Source of the DNA: Enterococcus larvae
GTDB lineage: Bacteria; Bacillota; Bacilli; Lactobacillales; Enterococcaceae
DNA: 64,000 bases
Direction of reading: 5' to 3'
NCBI RefSeq assembly: GCF_017830045.1
Contig: NZ_JAEDXU010000003.1
Location: 186,001-250,000, forward strand
The position numbers and the translations under genes were made by a program. The notes under the pieces were generated by a model that was given only the letters and a program-made list of their open reading frames with translations, was not told where the DNA came from and made no database searches. Of this stretch, positions 9,135 to 18,858 are shown in pieces (position 1 is the stretch's first letter; each line of letters starts with the position of its first letter).

Positions 9135-10163
9135 TCAATCTTCCACAACGACCTTGAACACTGTTTCTTTTTCAAATGCTTCGTCTGGTCGAATAACAAC
9201 ACTGCCCCATTCCGGATAATCTGTTACTCCCGGCGGCACTTGCGTTTCCATCGTGATACCGCCATGATCAGCAAGTTTGTGTCCACGCATCACAGGGCCT
9301 CCATCACCAAAATTTGCAGTGAAAACAACAACTGACGGATCGTCTGTTGTCATCTCGATCGTTACTTTTTTATCCGGAGATATCAGCGTAGCCTGAGGTG
9401 TATCCGTAGTCAAAAGAAATGGATGATCCAAACCATCAATGCCGCTAGCTTCAGAAGCAACTCCTGCAAAAAGCTCAGACATCTTTTTTTCATGGGTAAA
9501 ATCAAAAGCAGTCCCTTGAACAGCCACAAGATTTCCTGTTGGGATCACATCCCCATCAACCTCTACATAACGATCTGCATTCATTTGCAGTGTATGCTCA
9601 TCAATTGATTGAGAAGGATCGCCAGTTAAATTGAAATAGACATGATTCGTCGGATTATAGATCGTTGCCTGATCTGTCGTCGCAGAATAATGGATGATCC
9701 ACTCATTATCATTTGTCAGACTATATGTGACCGCAACAGACAGATTTCCTGGAAATCCTTCATCGCCATCTTTGCTTTCTAAAGTAAAAACCACCGAAAC
9801 TCTATCTGCTTCTTTTTTTTCAGCAGCCTGCCAGATATATTTATCAAAGCCATAGCCTCCATGAAGATTATGACCTGTTTCAGGATCGATAGATACCTGA
9901 TATTCTTCTCCATCAATAGAGAATTTCCCATTTTTGATCCGTCCGGCAAAACGTCCTACAGATGAACCGATAAAGGGATCTTTTGCCAAATATTCATCCG
10001 CTGAATCAAAGCCTAAAATCGTTTCCCGCTGCTTTCCATCAACCAATACTTTTAGTGAAACCACTCGAGCGCCTTGATCTGACACCGCCAGTTCTGTTCC
10101 TTTATCATTTTTTAGAATAAATAAATTAGCTTTTTTGCCAAAATCCTTTTTGATGATTTCCAT
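9135..10163 (-). CDS. galM: Aldose 1-epimerase (mutarotase)
   Basis: The cytoplasmic enzyme interconverts alpha and beta anomers of aldoses; in this operon the likely substrate is L-arabinose released by the arabinofuranosidases. I set the start at ATG 10161-10163 (MEIIKKDFGKKANLF), with GGACGG upstream, giving 342 residues, the usual length. The frame remains open for another 46 codons upstream, but that part lacks a ribosome site. Family features include GRFAGRIKNGKF, the histidine in TGHNLHGG, NPTNHVYFNLTGD and the late glutamate in GGITMETQ. It is the last gene of araB-araD-araA-galM. Confidence 0.9.
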   Translation of the reverse strand: MEIIKKDFGKKANLFILKNDKGTELAVSDQGARVVSLKVLVDGKQRETILGFDSADEYLAKDPFIGSSVGRFAGRIKNGKFSIDGEEYQVSIDPETGHNLHGGYGFDKYIWQAAEKKEADRVSVVFTLESKDGDEGFPGNLSVAVTYSLTNDNEWIIHYSATTDQATIYNPTNHVYFNLTGDPSQSIDEHTLQMNADRYVEVDGDVIPTGNLVAVQGTAFDFTHEKKMSELFAGVASEASGIDGLDHPFLLTTDTPQATLISPDKKVTIEMTTDDPSVVVFTANFGDGGPVMRGHKLADHGGITMETQVPPGVTDYPEWGSVVIRPDEAFEKETVFKVVVED

Positions 10164-10303
10164 ATCTTCCGTCCTTTCTGTTTTTGCTAAAGCAATTATA
10201 CACCAAAGGGAATGAAAGGGCTTAACTAACCTTTGACCTTGGACAATCTGCTGTAGCAAATCAGGCACATTGCACATTCCCTTGTTCCTTGTTTCATACA
10301 AGC

Positions 10304-10344
10304 GGCGGAGGTATCCGCCTGTTACCGAATACCTCCGCCGCCCT
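10304..10344 (-). other. GC-rich stem-loop between araA and galM
   Basis: A 13-bp perfect stem (GCGGCGGAGGTAT / ATACCTCCGCCGC) sits directly after araA. It has no T-run on the minus strand, so it is more likely a transcript-stabilising or processing hairpin than a full terminator; galM would then be expressed at a different level from araBDA. Confidence 0.6.
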
Positions 10345-10350
10345 AAAAAA

Positions 10351-11775
10351 CTATTTGATTGTTACGTACGCAAGATCTACTAACTTCGCCCATGTTTCGA
10401 TCTGATCAGAAGTCAGATTCAACGACACAACAGTATGATGTCCGCCGCCTGTTTCGATCCATGATTTGATGCCTTCATGGAAGTCTGGTTTTGGTTTCCA
10501 CATTACACGAGCCACTGGAAGCTTAGGTGCTGCTTCTGTAGGCTCAAATAAATCCACTTCATTGATCAGCAGTTTATAATGTGTGCCGAAATCTGCCATC
10601 GAAACAACGACACCTGCTCCGGCTTTTCCATCAAAGACCAAACGTGCCGGATCTTCACGATCTCCCATAGAAAGAGGAGACACAACGATTTTCGGTTTAT
10701 TGTTAGCCAAACTTGGATCGACCTCCATCATGTGGGATTGAAGGATCGCTTCTTGACCAGCGGCCATTTCATATGTGTAATCTTCCATAAAGCCAGTATT
10801 TTCATTTCTAGCCATGACCTTCATCAAGCGATCGATTGCCGCTGTTTTCCAGTCACCCTCACCGGCAAATCCGTACCCCTCAGCCATCAAGCGTTGTACC
10901 GCAAGTCCCGGCAGCTGCTGCATACCATACAGGTCTTCAAAGTTTGTACTGAAGGCATTATAGCTGCCGGCTTCAAGAAAGCGACGTATTCCGATTTCCT
11001 GACGAGCCTGAACTTTCACATGTGCTTCCCATTTATCTTGTGCATAGTCACCATAATCAAAATCGTATAGTTTTTTATATTCTTCGAACAAGGCATCGAT
11101 TTCTTCATCCTTCACTGCATCTACATACTGGACTAGATCGCCAATACCAAAATAATCTACTACCCAACCAAATTGAATCTGCGCTTCAACCTTATCGCCT
11201 TCAGTTACAGCTACATTTCGCATGTTGTCTCCAAAACGAGCAACTTTGATATTGAAGCTTTCATTAAAGGCAACAGCCACATCCATCCATTCAGCGATTT
11301 GCTTTTGAACCTCAGAACGTTTCCAATAGCCGACAACGACTTTATTTTGTTTTTTCAGTCGTGCATTGATAAATCCGTATTCTCTATCCCCATGTGCCGC
11401 TTGGTTCAAGTTCATGAAATCCATATCGATCGTTTGCCACGGAATGCTTTCGTTGTATTGTGTTGCCAAATGAAGCAATGGCTTTTGCAATAATTTTGTC
11501 CCGCGTATCCACATTTTTGCAGGCGAGAAGGTATGCATCCAAGTGATGACTCCGGCAACCTCGTCACGATAGTTGACTTCCTTCATGATTTTTGTGATCG
11601 TATCAGGAGTTACTGCCAGCTCCTGCAGCTTGATTGGATACGGCAATGCTTTGCTGTCATTCAATGACTGAACCATTTCCTCTGCATGGGCACGTACTTC
11701 CCGAAGCGCTTCTTCTCCATATAAATGCTGAGAACCTACTACAAACCAAAATTCTTTCTGATCGATCGTTAACAT
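10351..11775 (-). CDS. araA: L-arabinose isomerase
   Basis: AraA converts L-arabinose to L-ribulose in the cytoplasm. The 474-residue length and motifs are those of the family: [16 protein letters not shown] at the N-terminus, [12 protein letters not shown], the catalytic region [14 protein letters not shown], the metal-binding glutamates in FMEDYTYEM, and a C-terminal GGGHHTVVS segment. ATG 11775 follows AAGGAAG. It is third in araB-araD-araA-galM and 62 bases after araD. Regulation should come from the AraR boxes in front of araB. Confidence 0.97.
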   Translation of the reverse strand: MLTIDQKEFWFVVGSQHLYGEEALREVRAHAEEMVQSLNDSKALPYPIKLQELAVTPDTITKIMKEVNYRDEVAGVITWMHTFSPAKMWIRGTKLLQKPLLHLATQYNESIPWQTIDMDFMNLNQAAHGDREYGFINARLKKQNKVVVGYWKRSEVQKQIAEWMDVAVAFNESFNIKVARFGDNMRNVAVTEGDKVEAQIQFGWVVDYFGIGDLVQYVDAVKDEEIDALFEEYKKLYDFDYGDYAQDKWEAHVKVQARQEIGIRRFLEAGSYNAFSTNFEDLYGMQQLPGLAVQRLMAEGYGFAGEGDWKTAAIDRLMKVMARNENTGFMEDYTYEMAAGQEAILQSHMMEVDPSLANNKPKIVVSPLSMGDREDPARLVFDGKAGAGVVVSMADFGTHYKLLINEVDLFEPTEAAPKLPVARVMWKPKPDFHEGIKSWIETGGGHHTVVSLNLTSDQIETWAKLVDLAYVTIK

Positions 11776-11837
11776 ATTTTTCTTCCTTTCTATAATGGGT
11801 TTACTAGTTAAAATCCTGAGAGAAACAACACACTTGT

Positions 11838-12533
11838 TTATTTTTGTCCGTAATAGGCATCCTTGCCATGCTTACGTAAATAATGCTTATCCAAAATCCG
11901 CTGAGGCAGCTCCTCAGAAAAATGATTCAGTTGACGAGCAAATAAATTCATTTTGCATACCTCATCTAGAACCACTGCATTCATGACTGCGCTATCTGCG
12001 TTTTTCCCCCAAGTGAACGGACCGTGACCATGTAAGAGAACACCTGGAACCGCCATCGGATCGATCCCGCGTTTTTCAAAGGTCTCAATGATCACATTCC
12101 CTGTTTCCTTCTCATAGCCCTTATCGATCTCTTCCTGTGTGAGAAATCGTGCGCAGGGGACTGAACCGTAAAATGTATCAGCGTGAGTCGTTCCCATTGC
12201 GGGTACGTCCAACCCGGCTTGTGCCCAAATTGTCGCCCAAGCAGAATGGGTATGGACGATCCCGCCGATTTCTTTGTATTCCTTGTAAAGAACTGCATGA
12301 GTCGGTGTATCTGATGAAGGATTCATCGTTCCCTCCACCACATTTCCCTCTAAATCACAGACCACCATATCTGATGGCTTCAACGTATCATAATCAACGC
12401 CTGACGGTTTGATGACAAACAAGCCTTGTTCCCGATCGATTCCACTGACATTGCCCCAGGTGTATTTGATCAAGCCTTGTTTGGGCAACTCTAAATTGGC
12501 ATAGAAAACTTCCTCTTTTAATGCTTCCAGCAA
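11838..12533 (-). CDS. araD: L-ribulose-5-phosphate 4-epimerase
   Basis: AraD turns L-ribulose 5-phosphate into D-xylulose 5-phosphate, the entry to the pentose phosphate or phosphoketolase route. At 231 residues it is full length. The class II aldolase/epimerase signature is visible: [16 protein letters not shown], the zinc histidines in [12 protein letters not shown] and the later HGHGPFTWG. The gene starts at TTG 12533, eight bases after GGAGG. A 193-base gap separates it from araB and holds no obvious gene, but both lie in one operon. Confidence 0.96.
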   Translation of the reverse strand: MLEALKEEVFYANLELPKQGLIKYTWGNVSGIDREQGLFVIKPSGVDYDTLKPSDMVVCDLEGNVVEGTMNPSSDTPTHAVLYKEYKEIGGIVHTHSAWATIWAQAGLDVPAMGTTHADTFYGSVPCARFLTQEEIDKGYEKETGNVIIETFEKRGIDPMAVPGVLLHGHGPFTWGKNADSAVMNAVVLDEVCKMNLFARQLNHFSEELPQRILDKHYLRKHGKDAYYGQK

Positions 12534-12726
12534 TTTGGCTTCCTCCTTCTTTATCTAGGTCGTGTCTGAAAAGTCTAGTACAATTATTTTTATGGATACG
12601 TCAGTCGAAATCATCTTTATACACCACATAACCTATAGTTTCTTTCTTGATTTCCACTAGAATTCCAAAAAATTTCGGATATCTCTGAGCCTTTCAGCTA
12701 CGTCTTAACGACAATACGCTACTACT

Positions 12727-14328
12727 CTATTTCAAAAATTCAACGGCTGCTTTTTCGATTGGCAGTCCATCCTCATAACGCTTGATGAATAGATTAAAAC
12801 CCTCAACATCTAATGGATCAGGTACTGCCTCAATTCCTTCGTTCTCTCCAAATACTTGATGATTCAGGTAATCCGCCAATGTCAGGCCTTCTTCTGCATG
12901 CTGCAGGTAATCTGCCAGCAGAGCAATCCCCCAAGCACCACCTTCACCAGCAGTCTCCATCAAGGCAACCGGTGTATTCATTGCAGCTGCGAGGATTTTT
13001 TGTGCAACGCCCTCTGTTTTGAAAATGCCGCCATGTCCGAGGACTTTATCAATGCCAACTCGTTCTTCCTCTACAAGAATCTTCATTCCCATATGCAATG
13101 CCCCAAAGGCTGAAAATAGATGTACGCGCATAAAATTCGCTAAATCAAATTTGCTGTCCGGCGTCCGTACAAATAACGGTCGGCCCTCCGGCATATGCGT
13201 GATATTCTCTCCTGAGAAATACCCGTAGGATAATAGTCCTCCGCAATCCTTATCGCCTGTTAACGCCTGGTGGAACAGGACTTCATATAACTTTTCTGTA
13301 CTGATTTCAAAACCGCTCACTTCCGCAAATTCACGGAAGATATTTACCCACGCATTTATGTCTGAGGAACAGTTATTTGCGTGAACCATTGCGACAAGAT
13401 CACCGGACGGCGTAGTTACCATATCTAATTCAGGATGCACCTTCTGCAATTCTTTTTCCAAAACGATCATCGCAAAAACTGAAGTGCCAGCTGATACATT
13501 TCCTGTTCGTACAGCAACACTATTGGTTGCTGCCATCCCTGTTCCGGCATCCCCTTCCGGCGGACACAATGGAATCCCAGCAGATAGACTGCCAGACGGA
13601 TCGAGAAGCTTCGCTCCTTCTTCTGTCAAGATTCCAGCGGATTCCCCAGCAACCAGTACTTGTGGTAGAATTTCTTTTAGCTTCCAAGGATAATGGTTAT
13701 CTGCAGTTTTCTGATCAAAAGCACTGATCATTCGTTCATCATAATTTTTTATTTTCGGATCAATTGGAAACATTCCGGAAGCATCGCCGATACCAAGTAC
13801 TTTCTTACCAGTCAGCTGCCAATGAACATAGCCTGCCAATGTGGTAAAGAAATCAACGTCCTTTACATGTGCCTCTTGATTCAAGATTGCCTGATAGAGA
13901 TGAGCAATGCTCCAACGTTGTGGAATATTGTAATTAAACAACTCAGTCAATTCTCTTTCAGCATCTGCTGTGATCGAGTTTCGCCAAGTACGAAAAGGAA
14001 CCAGCAACTCGCCTGATTTGTCAAACGCCATATATCCGTGCATCATTGCACTGAAGCCGATTGCGCCGATTTTCGTCAGCTCTGTATCAAAGTTTTTTCG
14101 AACTTCTTTCTTCAGATTCAAATAGCTGTCCTGTAACCCGCTCCAGATTTCCTCCAAGCTGTACGTCCAAATTCCATCAATCAATTGATTTTCCCACTCA
14201 TGACTTCCCGAGGCGATAGGCTGCTGCTTTTCGTCGATCAGCACTGCCTTGATTCGCGTCGATCCAAGCTCGATCCCTAAGGATGTTTTTCCCTGAACAA
14301 TCGATTTTCTTACTGTTTTCGTATCCAT
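12727..14328 (-). CDS. araB: L-ribulokinase (FGGY family)
   Basis: AraB phosphorylates L-ribulose. I place the start at ATG 14326-14328 ([20 protein letters not shown]) because AGGAGG lies six bases before it, giving 533 residues, the length of the Lactobacillales-type AraB; the frame extends 51 codons further upstream without support. FGGY motifs include the N-terminal ATP-binding [15 protein letters not shown], the phosphate loop [13 protein letters not shown], and a late glycine-rich [18 protein letters not shown]. It is the first gene of the AraR-controlled operon. Confidence 0.93.
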   Translation of the reverse strand: MDTKTVRKSIVQGKTSLGIELGSTRIKAVLIDEKQQPIASGSHEWENQLIDGIWTYSLEEIWSGLQDSYLNLKKEVRKNFDTELTKIGAIGFSAMMHGYMAFDKSGELLVPFRTWRNSITADAERELTELFNYNIPQRWSIAHLYQAILNQEAHVKDVDFFTTLAGYVHWQLTGKKVLGIGDASGMFPIDPKIKNYDERMISAFDQKTADNHYPWKLKEILPQVLVAGESAGILTEEGAKLLDPSGSLSAGIPLCPPEGDAGTGMAATNSVAVRTGNVSAGTSVFAMIVLEKELQKVHPELDMVTTPSGDLVAMVHANNCSSDINAWVNIFREFAEVSGFEISTEKLYEVLFHQALTGDKDCGGLLSYGYFSGENITHMPEGRPLFVRTPDSKFDLANFMRVHLFSAFGALHMGMKILVEEERVGIDKVLGHGGIFKTEGVAQKILAAAMNTPVALMETAGEGGAWGIALLADYLQHAEEGLTLADYLNHQVFGENEGIEAVPDPLDVEGFNLFIKRYEDGLPIEKAAVEFLK

Positions 14329-14368
14329 CTCGATCCTCCTGTATCCGTTTTCAATTATTGGTAGAAAA

Positions 14369-14479
14369 GCTGAACGGACTTGTTCAGCCGTCAAGCAATA
14401 CGTGCTCAATAAATGACAGCAATGTTCTTCATCGTAATTTTTTGAGTCATATTGTTGAAAAGGGCTAGTCCGTGAAGCC
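14369..14479. repeat. Twin-hairpin intergenic repeat, copy 1
   Basis: Hairpin 1 (14369-14388) has a 7-bp stem GCTGAAC/GTTCAGC and loop GGACTT; hairpin 2 (14463-14479) reads GGCTAGTCCGTGAAGCC. The loops contain complementary GGACT and AGTCC. A second copy lies at 25345-25414 in the same orientation, with matching compensatory changes in the two loops. Confidence 0.65.
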
Positions 14480-14541
14480 AAACAATGCGCTGATTTTTAC
14501 GACAATCATTGACATTTTCACGTGCGCAAACACTTACCAGC

Positions 14542-14582
14542 AAAAAAATTCTCCTTGAAAGAGTTACCCCTTCTTTCAAGAA
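14542..14582 (-). terminator. Terminator-like hairpin overlapping the araB start site
   Basis: On the minus strand a 10-bp stem (with one G-U pair) is followed after a few bases by TTTTTTT. The predicted araB start (~14578) falls inside the upstream arm, so only read-through transcripts from the arabinofuranosidase operon could form the whole stem. It would therefore end that operon without blocking araB. Confidence 0.5.
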
Positions 14583-14584
14583 GA

Positions 14585-14613
14585 ATTATAACATTTTTGT
14601 ACGTACATGTAAA
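14585..14613 (-). promoter_or_regulatory. araB promoter (sigma-A type)
   Basis: On the minus strand: -35 TTTACA (14608-14613), 17-bp spacer, -10 TATAAT (14585-14590). The spacer and -35 are covered by AraR box 1. Confidence 0.75.
14595..14610. promoter_or_regulatory. AraR operator box 1
   Basis: TTTTGTACGTACATGT resembles the B. subtilis AraR box ATTTGTACGTACAAAT, with the central GTACGTAC intact. It overlaps the araB promoter, so bound AraR would block RNA polymerase. Confidence 0.82.
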
Positions 14614-14627
14614 ACTATTTATTAAAT

Positions 14628-14643
14628 ATTTGTACGTACTTTT
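14628..14643. promoter_or_regulatory. AraR operator box 2
   Basis: ATTTGTACGTACTTTT lies 33 bp (about three helical turns) upstream of box 1, centre to centre. This suits cooperative binding of two AraR dimers on one face of DNA. Confidence 0.82.
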
Positions 14644-14659
14644 ATTTTCAAACGAGCTA

Positions 14660-14896
14660 TCACCACTGACCGATTGGACAGCTCTTTGAAGGAAGAGAAG
14701 CCCTAAACTTGTAATAACAGCCACAGCTGGTGCAGGTGTGTGCCGAACGTTTTGGACAGCTCTCACAAAAACTGATTCGCTGTTGTCTGATAAGGTCTGA
14801 TACAACCATCGGCTCAACCATCAGCTGTTCCAAAATAAGCTGTTCAACATCTGTTTGCTCTACTTCCCTCTGGATATCACAACGAGTGCAACTCAT
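14660..14896 (-). CDS. Small Cys-rich zinc-ribbon-like protein (DUF6171-like)
   Basis: This 78-residue protein has eight cysteines: CTRC at residues 3-6, C44/C47, C55, C58, C60 and C73. The C-terminal pattern (FCESCP...[20 protein letters not shown]) recalls the DUF6171 family of small Firmicute proteins; that match is from memory and not certain. A central acidic helix separates the two clusters. Its ATG overlaps the stop codon of the preceding GH51 gene (ATGA), so it is translationally coupled and the last gene of the arabino-oligosaccharide operon. The function is unknown; metal binding is inferred from the cysteines. Confidence 0.75.
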   Translation of the reverse strand: MSCTRCDIQREVEQTDVEQLILEQLMVEPMVVSDLIRQQRISFCESCPKRSAHTCTSCGCYYKFRASLPSKSCPIGQW

Positions 14897-16347
14897 TTCA
14901 AGTCCATCAGCTCTAACTGAATAGTCAGAACAGCTTTTGCTGGGATCGTGAGCGTTAAGTTGTTTCCCTCAATAGCGTAGTCAGAAAATGACCTGATAAT
15001 GATCTCTTGCGGATGGTCGAAATCATTATGACTATCCATCTCAGCACCTTGGATATAGCGACTGGAAGGAACACCCTTGATCAGCGATTCCAGCTGAAAA
15101 TGAAGGGCTTGATCACCTTCCAGTGCATAGTTGCAGATAGAGAGATTCAGCACATCGCCTTCTTTAGAAACCGTGTACGACATATTATCGATAGTATCGC
15201 CATAGCTCTCTACACGTTGTGCGTCTTGATGCACCTGATAAAGATCAAAGACATGGTAGCTTGGCGTTTTTACTAACGCTGAACCTTCTGTTAAGAGCAT
15301 CGCCTGCAGTACATTGACGGTTTGAGCAATATTTGCCATCTGCACACGTTCCGCATGTTTATGGAAGATATTTAGTGTAACTGCTGCAACCATCGCATCA
15401 CGAATTGTGTTTTGCTGATAAAGGAACCCAGGGTTTGTGCCCGGCTCAACAGCCAGCCATGATCCCCATTCATCTATGATCAAGCCAACACGCTTTTCCG
15501 GATCGTATGTATCCATGATCGTCGAATGCTTTGTGATCAGCTCATCCATCTTCTCTGCACTCTTGATCAGCGACCACCAATATTTTTCGTCAAAATTCAG
15601 CGCTGAACCTTTTTCCTCCCACGCGCCAGTCAGGGCATAATGATGCAGACTAATTCCGTCCATAAATGGTGCCGCACTTTTCATGACCTCTTCCATCCAC
15701 TGATAATCATCGACATTCGGACCACAAGCGATTTTATAGATTTTTTCTTTATCATATTGGCGGACATAGGTCTGATAGCGGCGATACAGATCTGCATAAT
15801 ACTGCGGGCGCATATTCCCGCCACAGCCCCACGATTCATTTCCAACACCAAAGAATTTGACCGTCCACGGTTCTTCTCTGCCGTTTTCACGTCGATACTC
15901 AGACATCGGTGATTCTCCTGCCATCGTCATATACTCGACCCATTCCTGCATTTCCTGAACCGTTCCGCTGCCGACATTTCCATTGATGTATGCGTCACAC
16001 CCTAATTGATCGATCAATTCAAAGAACTCGTGTGTGCCGAAATGATTGGTCTCAGTCACACCGCCCCAATGTGTATTGACAATTTTCTTACGGGTTGATG
16101 TTTCTCCAATACCGTCCTTCCAATGGTATTCGTCAGCAAAGCAGCCGCCCGGCCAGCGCAGAACCGGAATTCGAATATTCTTTAGTGCCTCTACCACATC
16201 TGTACGCATCCCGTTTTTATTGGGGATAGTTGAATCCGTTCCTACATAAAGCCCATCGTAGATACAACGACCAAGGTGCTCGGCAAAATGGCCATAGATA
16301 TATTTACTGATTGTCGGTCCTGCCTTTCGATCCACTATGTTTATCAT
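14893..16347 (-). CDS. GH51 alpha-L-arabinofuranosidase (paralogue 1)
   Basis: This 484-residue GH51 enzyme removes L-arabinofuranosyl residues from oligosaccharides. The acid/base glutamate is E171 in GVGNESWG and the nucleophile E293 in [11 protein letters not shown]-terminal beta domain follows the TIM barrel. There is no signal peptide, so it works on imported substrate in the cytoplasm. It differs markedly from the two other GH51 proteins of this operon (e.g. GNESWG instead of GNELDG/GNEMDG), which suggests different linkage preference. ATG 16347 follows AGGTG. It is followed directly by the small Cys-rich gene and preceded by the GH43 gene 12 bases away. Confidence 0.93.
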   Translation of the reverse strand: MINIVDRKAGPTISKYIYGHFAEHLGRCIYDGLYVGTDSTIPNKNGMRTDVVEALKNIRIPVLRWPGGCFADEYHWKDGIGETSTRKKIVNTHWGGVTETNHFGTHEFFELIDQLGCDAYINGNVGSGTVQEMQEWVEYMTMAGESPMSEYRRENGREEPWTVKFFGVGNESWGCGGNMRPQYYADLYRRYQTYVRQYDKEKIYKIACGPNVDDYQWMEEVMKSAAPFMDGISLHHYALTGAWEEKGSALNFDEKYWWSLIKSAEKMDELITKHSTIMDTYDPEKRVGLIIDEWGSWLAVEPGTNPGFLYQQNTIRDAMVAAVTLNIFHKHAERVQMANIAQTVNVLQAMLLTEGSALVKTPSYHVFDLYQVHQDAQRVESYGDTIDNMSYTVSKEGDVLNLSICNYALEGDQALHFQLESLIKGVPSSRYIQGAEMDSHNDFDHPQEIIIRSFSDYAIEGNNLTLTIPAKAVLTIQLELMDLK

Positions 16348-16359
16348 CGTTTCACCTGC

Positions 16360-17328
16360 CTAGATAGTTTTCGTGTAGCCCTCCGGTTCTCCAAAAGTCG
16401 GGAACCCCTGCTCATTCCATGAAAATACTTGCGCGTTGGCATGTCGGTTTGGATTATCCAATGGGTCGCCTTCTTTATTTTTTTCCGGGCGGGCATGATA
16501 AATCAAAACGTCCTCTTTGTCGTCTTCACTCTTGGTAAAAGAGTTATGTCCCGGCCCAAACTGATGGTTCTTTTCCGAAGTCACGAATATCGGCTCCGGC
16601 AGTTTGTGCCATGAGTAACCATCTAATAAATCAGCATCTTCATCTGCCCAAAGCAAACCCATCGCATAATTTTCATCTGTCGCACTTCCCGAATAGGTAA
16701 TAAACACTTTTCCATTTCGAATAAGTGCTGCTGCACCTTCATTAACAGAGAAGCCGATTTTCTCCCAATCATATTCCGGAATCGAAAGAAGAATTTGTTC
16801 CCCTTTCAGTGTCCATGGATTCTCCATTTCTGAAATATAGAGATTGGAATTCCCGGGAATACGAGGGTCTTGCTGTGCCCAGACATAATAGAGTCTTTCT
16901 TTATGCTGAAATACAGTACCATCCAGACTGAAGCTGTCGAATTTCGTGACCAGCTGTCCTTTCTCTGTCCAATCTGTATTCATTGGATCTGTATGCTTGT
17001 TCTCGATCACAAACATCCGATGATGATGATACTGATCTCGTATTTCGGCATCATCACTAGCTGCAAAATAAATATACCAGTGATCATTGATAAAGTGGAT
17101 TTCCGGTGCCCAGATCAACTCACTCATCAAGCCTGTCTTCGGTGCATGCCAGACAAGCAGCCGCTCCCCATCCTCTAATCCGTCAATGCTTTTTGCTCTT
17201 CGCAGTTCAATTGCCTTATAGCCAGGCAGTGATCCGGTGAAATAGTAAAAGCCATCTGTATGCTTATAAATCCACGGGTCTGCCCGCTCAATAACAATTG
17301 GATTTTCATACGTCGTCTTTTCTGTCAT
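16360..17328 (-). CDS. GH43 family arabinosidase
   Basis: A 322-residue five-bladed beta-propeller glycosidase of family GH43, probably an exo-alpha-L-arabinofuranosidase acting on arabino-oligosaccharides. The general base Asp is in ENPIVIERADPWIY, the pKa-tuning Asp is probably in DSFSLDGTVF, and the acid glutamate in FSVNEGAAAL. It has no signal peptide and lies between two GH51 genes, 9 bases after the upstream one, pointing to intracellular side-chain or chain-end trimming. Subfamily assignment would need a tree; the N-terminal motif resembles subfamily 26, from memory. Confidence 0.88.
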   Translation of the reverse strand: MTEKTTYENPIVIERADPWIYKHTDGFYYFTGSLPGYKAIELRRAKSIDGLEDGERLLVWHAPKTGLMSELIWAPEIHFINDHWYIYFAASDDAEIRDQYHHHRMFVIENKHTDPMNTDWTEKGQLVTKFDSFSLDGTVFQHKERLYYVWAQQDPRIPGNSNLYISEMENPWTLKGEQILLSIPEYDWEKIGFSVNEGAAALIRNGKVFITYSGSATDENYAMGLLWADEDADLLDGYSWHKLPEPIFVTSEKNHQFGPGHNSFTKSEDDKEDVLIYHARPEKNKEGDPLDNPNRHANAQVFSWNEQGFPTFGEPEGYTKTI

Positions 17329-17337
17329 AAGCCTTCC

Positions 17338-18858
17338 TCAACCCTTTTTTATTTTGATTACGTTCCATGAATACTTTTCAAGCGTCACAATCAGTTTTCT
17401 CTTATCTGAAAACTGTATTTCCTTTGTCTGAGGAACGATTTTATTTGGTGTTTCCCGCAAGTTTTTATCCAGCAGCTGCTCACTTTGTAATACGATATGC
17501 TCTCCTTTGGCAGCCAAATCGAAATCATGATCCAGACTGACAGTCTGTGCTTGATCTCCTCGATTGACACAAAACAAGACAAGCTCATCAGTATTTTCAA
17601 CGACCACACTATCTACAAGAGGAACATTTTTGATTTTCTCACAATCATAGGTTGGTCCCTCAAGAGTTTGTCTCAATACCTGTCCTTTAGCATACTTCGA
17701 TAAGTGCGCCATGATATGATACGTTGGATTACACCATGCTTTGCCTCCCGCATCTGTTAAAATCAACGGAATCGTATTGACCAGTAAAGACTGACAAGCA
17801 ATTTTCACTCGATCTGCATGTCGTAAAATAGACAGCCCCAATGAGCCAAACAGCAAGGCGTCCTCCATCGTGAAATAGCACCAGTCGATTGGGCTGCCGA
17901 TTTCAAAATCTTCATGTACCTTCTCTGGTTGAGAATGAACATTCCATTCGTCAAAAGCCAGATACATCGTTTTTTCACTTCGTAGAGATCCCTTTACATA
18001 GTCACAGGCAGCTACGACTTCTTCAATCTGACGATCAAATCGATACGATTTTGCCAAATAGGTTGGTGTATCGTCCCGTTCATTTTTCGGCGGTTTCGTC
18101 AGATCATCCTCATCGTACTTATCAATGTAATTATGCAATGCTAAATAATCGACGCTTTCGTATGCCTGTTCCAAAGCGATGCGATCCCATTCAGGATAAC
18201 TAGCCAATCTTGGCGTCGAGCTGCCCACCAAAATCGTTTCAATAGAGTCATCCACCAGTTTCATGACCTTCGACGCTTCATTTGCCAGACGACCATATTC
18301 ATAAGCACTTTTAGCACCAATTTGCCATGGCCCATCCAGTTCATTCCCTAAACACCAAAGCTTGATCCCAAACGGCTCCTCTTGTCCATTCTCTCTACGG
18401 AGATCACTCCAGTAAGAATCCTTTGGAAAATTACAATATTCAACAATATTTCGTGCATCATCGATCCCTTTCGTCCCTAGATTCACAGTAAAAATCGCCT
18501 CTGCAGTCGTATGCTTCAGCCACTTAAAAAACTCGTGGATCCCAAACGTATTCGGCTCGATTCCACGCCAGGCAAGATCGATTTTTTTCGGTCGTTTATC
18601 TATCGGACCAATCGTATCCAACCAATCATAGCCAGAGGTGAAATTCCCGCCGGGATAACGGATCACGCCTAAATCCAGCTCGTTGATCAATGCAAGAACA
18701 TCCAAACGAAAGCCGTTTTCATCTGCTTCCGGATGCCCTGGTTCATAAATTCCTGTGTAGACGACACTTCCCATATGTTCAACAAACGAGCCAAACAATC
18801 TTGGGCTGATATCGCCAACCAAAAAGTCTTTACGTATTTTTATCTTCGATTCATTCAT
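17338..18858 (-). CDS. GH51 alpha-L-arabinofuranosidase (paralogue 2)
   Basis: This 506-residue GH51 enzyme has acid/base E173 (LGNELDGPWQIG) and nucleophile E304 (LAFDEWNVHS), typical of the AbfA-like intracellular group. The N-terminus GSFVEHMGSVVYTGIYEPGH is also characteristic. There is no signal peptide. Its start overlaps the stop of the DUF624 gene by four bases, so the two are coupled. It is close in type to paralogue 3 at the head of the operon; the two probably arose by duplication and may differ in preference for chain length or linkage. Confidence 0.94.
   Translation of the reverse strand: MNESKIKIRKDFLVGDISPRLFGSFVEHMGSVVYTGIYEPGHPEADENGFRLDVLALINELDLGVIRYPGGNFTSGYDWLDTIGPIDKRPKKIDLAWRGIEPNTFGIHEFFKWLKHTTAEAIFTVNLGTKGIDDARNIVEYCNFPKDSYWSDLRRENGQEEPFGIKLWCLGNELDGPWQIGAKSAYEYGRLANEASKVMKLVDDSIETILVGSSTPRLASYPEWDRIALEQAYESVDYLALHNYIDKYDEDDLTKPPKNERDDTPTYLAKSYRFDRQIEEVVAACDYVKGSLRSEKTMYLAFDEWNVHSQPEKVHEDFEIGSPIDWCYFTMEDALLFGSLGLSILRHADRVKIACQSLLVNTIPLILTDAGGKAWCNPTYHIMAHLSKYAKGQVLRQTLEGPTYDCEKIKNVPLVDSVVVENTDELVLFCVNRGDQAQTVSLDHDFDLAAKGEHIVLQSEQLLDKNLRETPNKIVPQTKEIQFSDKRKLIVTLEKYSWNVIKIKKG

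Larger units (their letters stand above)
14329..14659. promoter_or_regulatory. araB promoter and leader region
   Basis: This 331-base gap holds a promoter covered by two AraR boxes, a terminator-like hairpin and a copy of a twin-hairpin repeat (14369-14479). No gene is present. Confidence 0.75.

Noticed and set aside
8996-9202. 68-codon minus-strand frame after galM
   Set aside because: It overlaps the galM 3' end, has no ribosome site and no recognisable motif.
10164-10301. 46-codon N-terminal extension of the aldose epimerase
   Set aside because: No ribosome site, includes the area after the GC-rich hairpin, and the family starts at MEIIKKDFG; GGACGG precedes the inner ATG.
14329-14481. 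N-terminal extension of araB
   Set aside because: The extension covers the repeat element and lacks a ribosome site; AGGAGG precedes ATG 14328 and gives the usual length.
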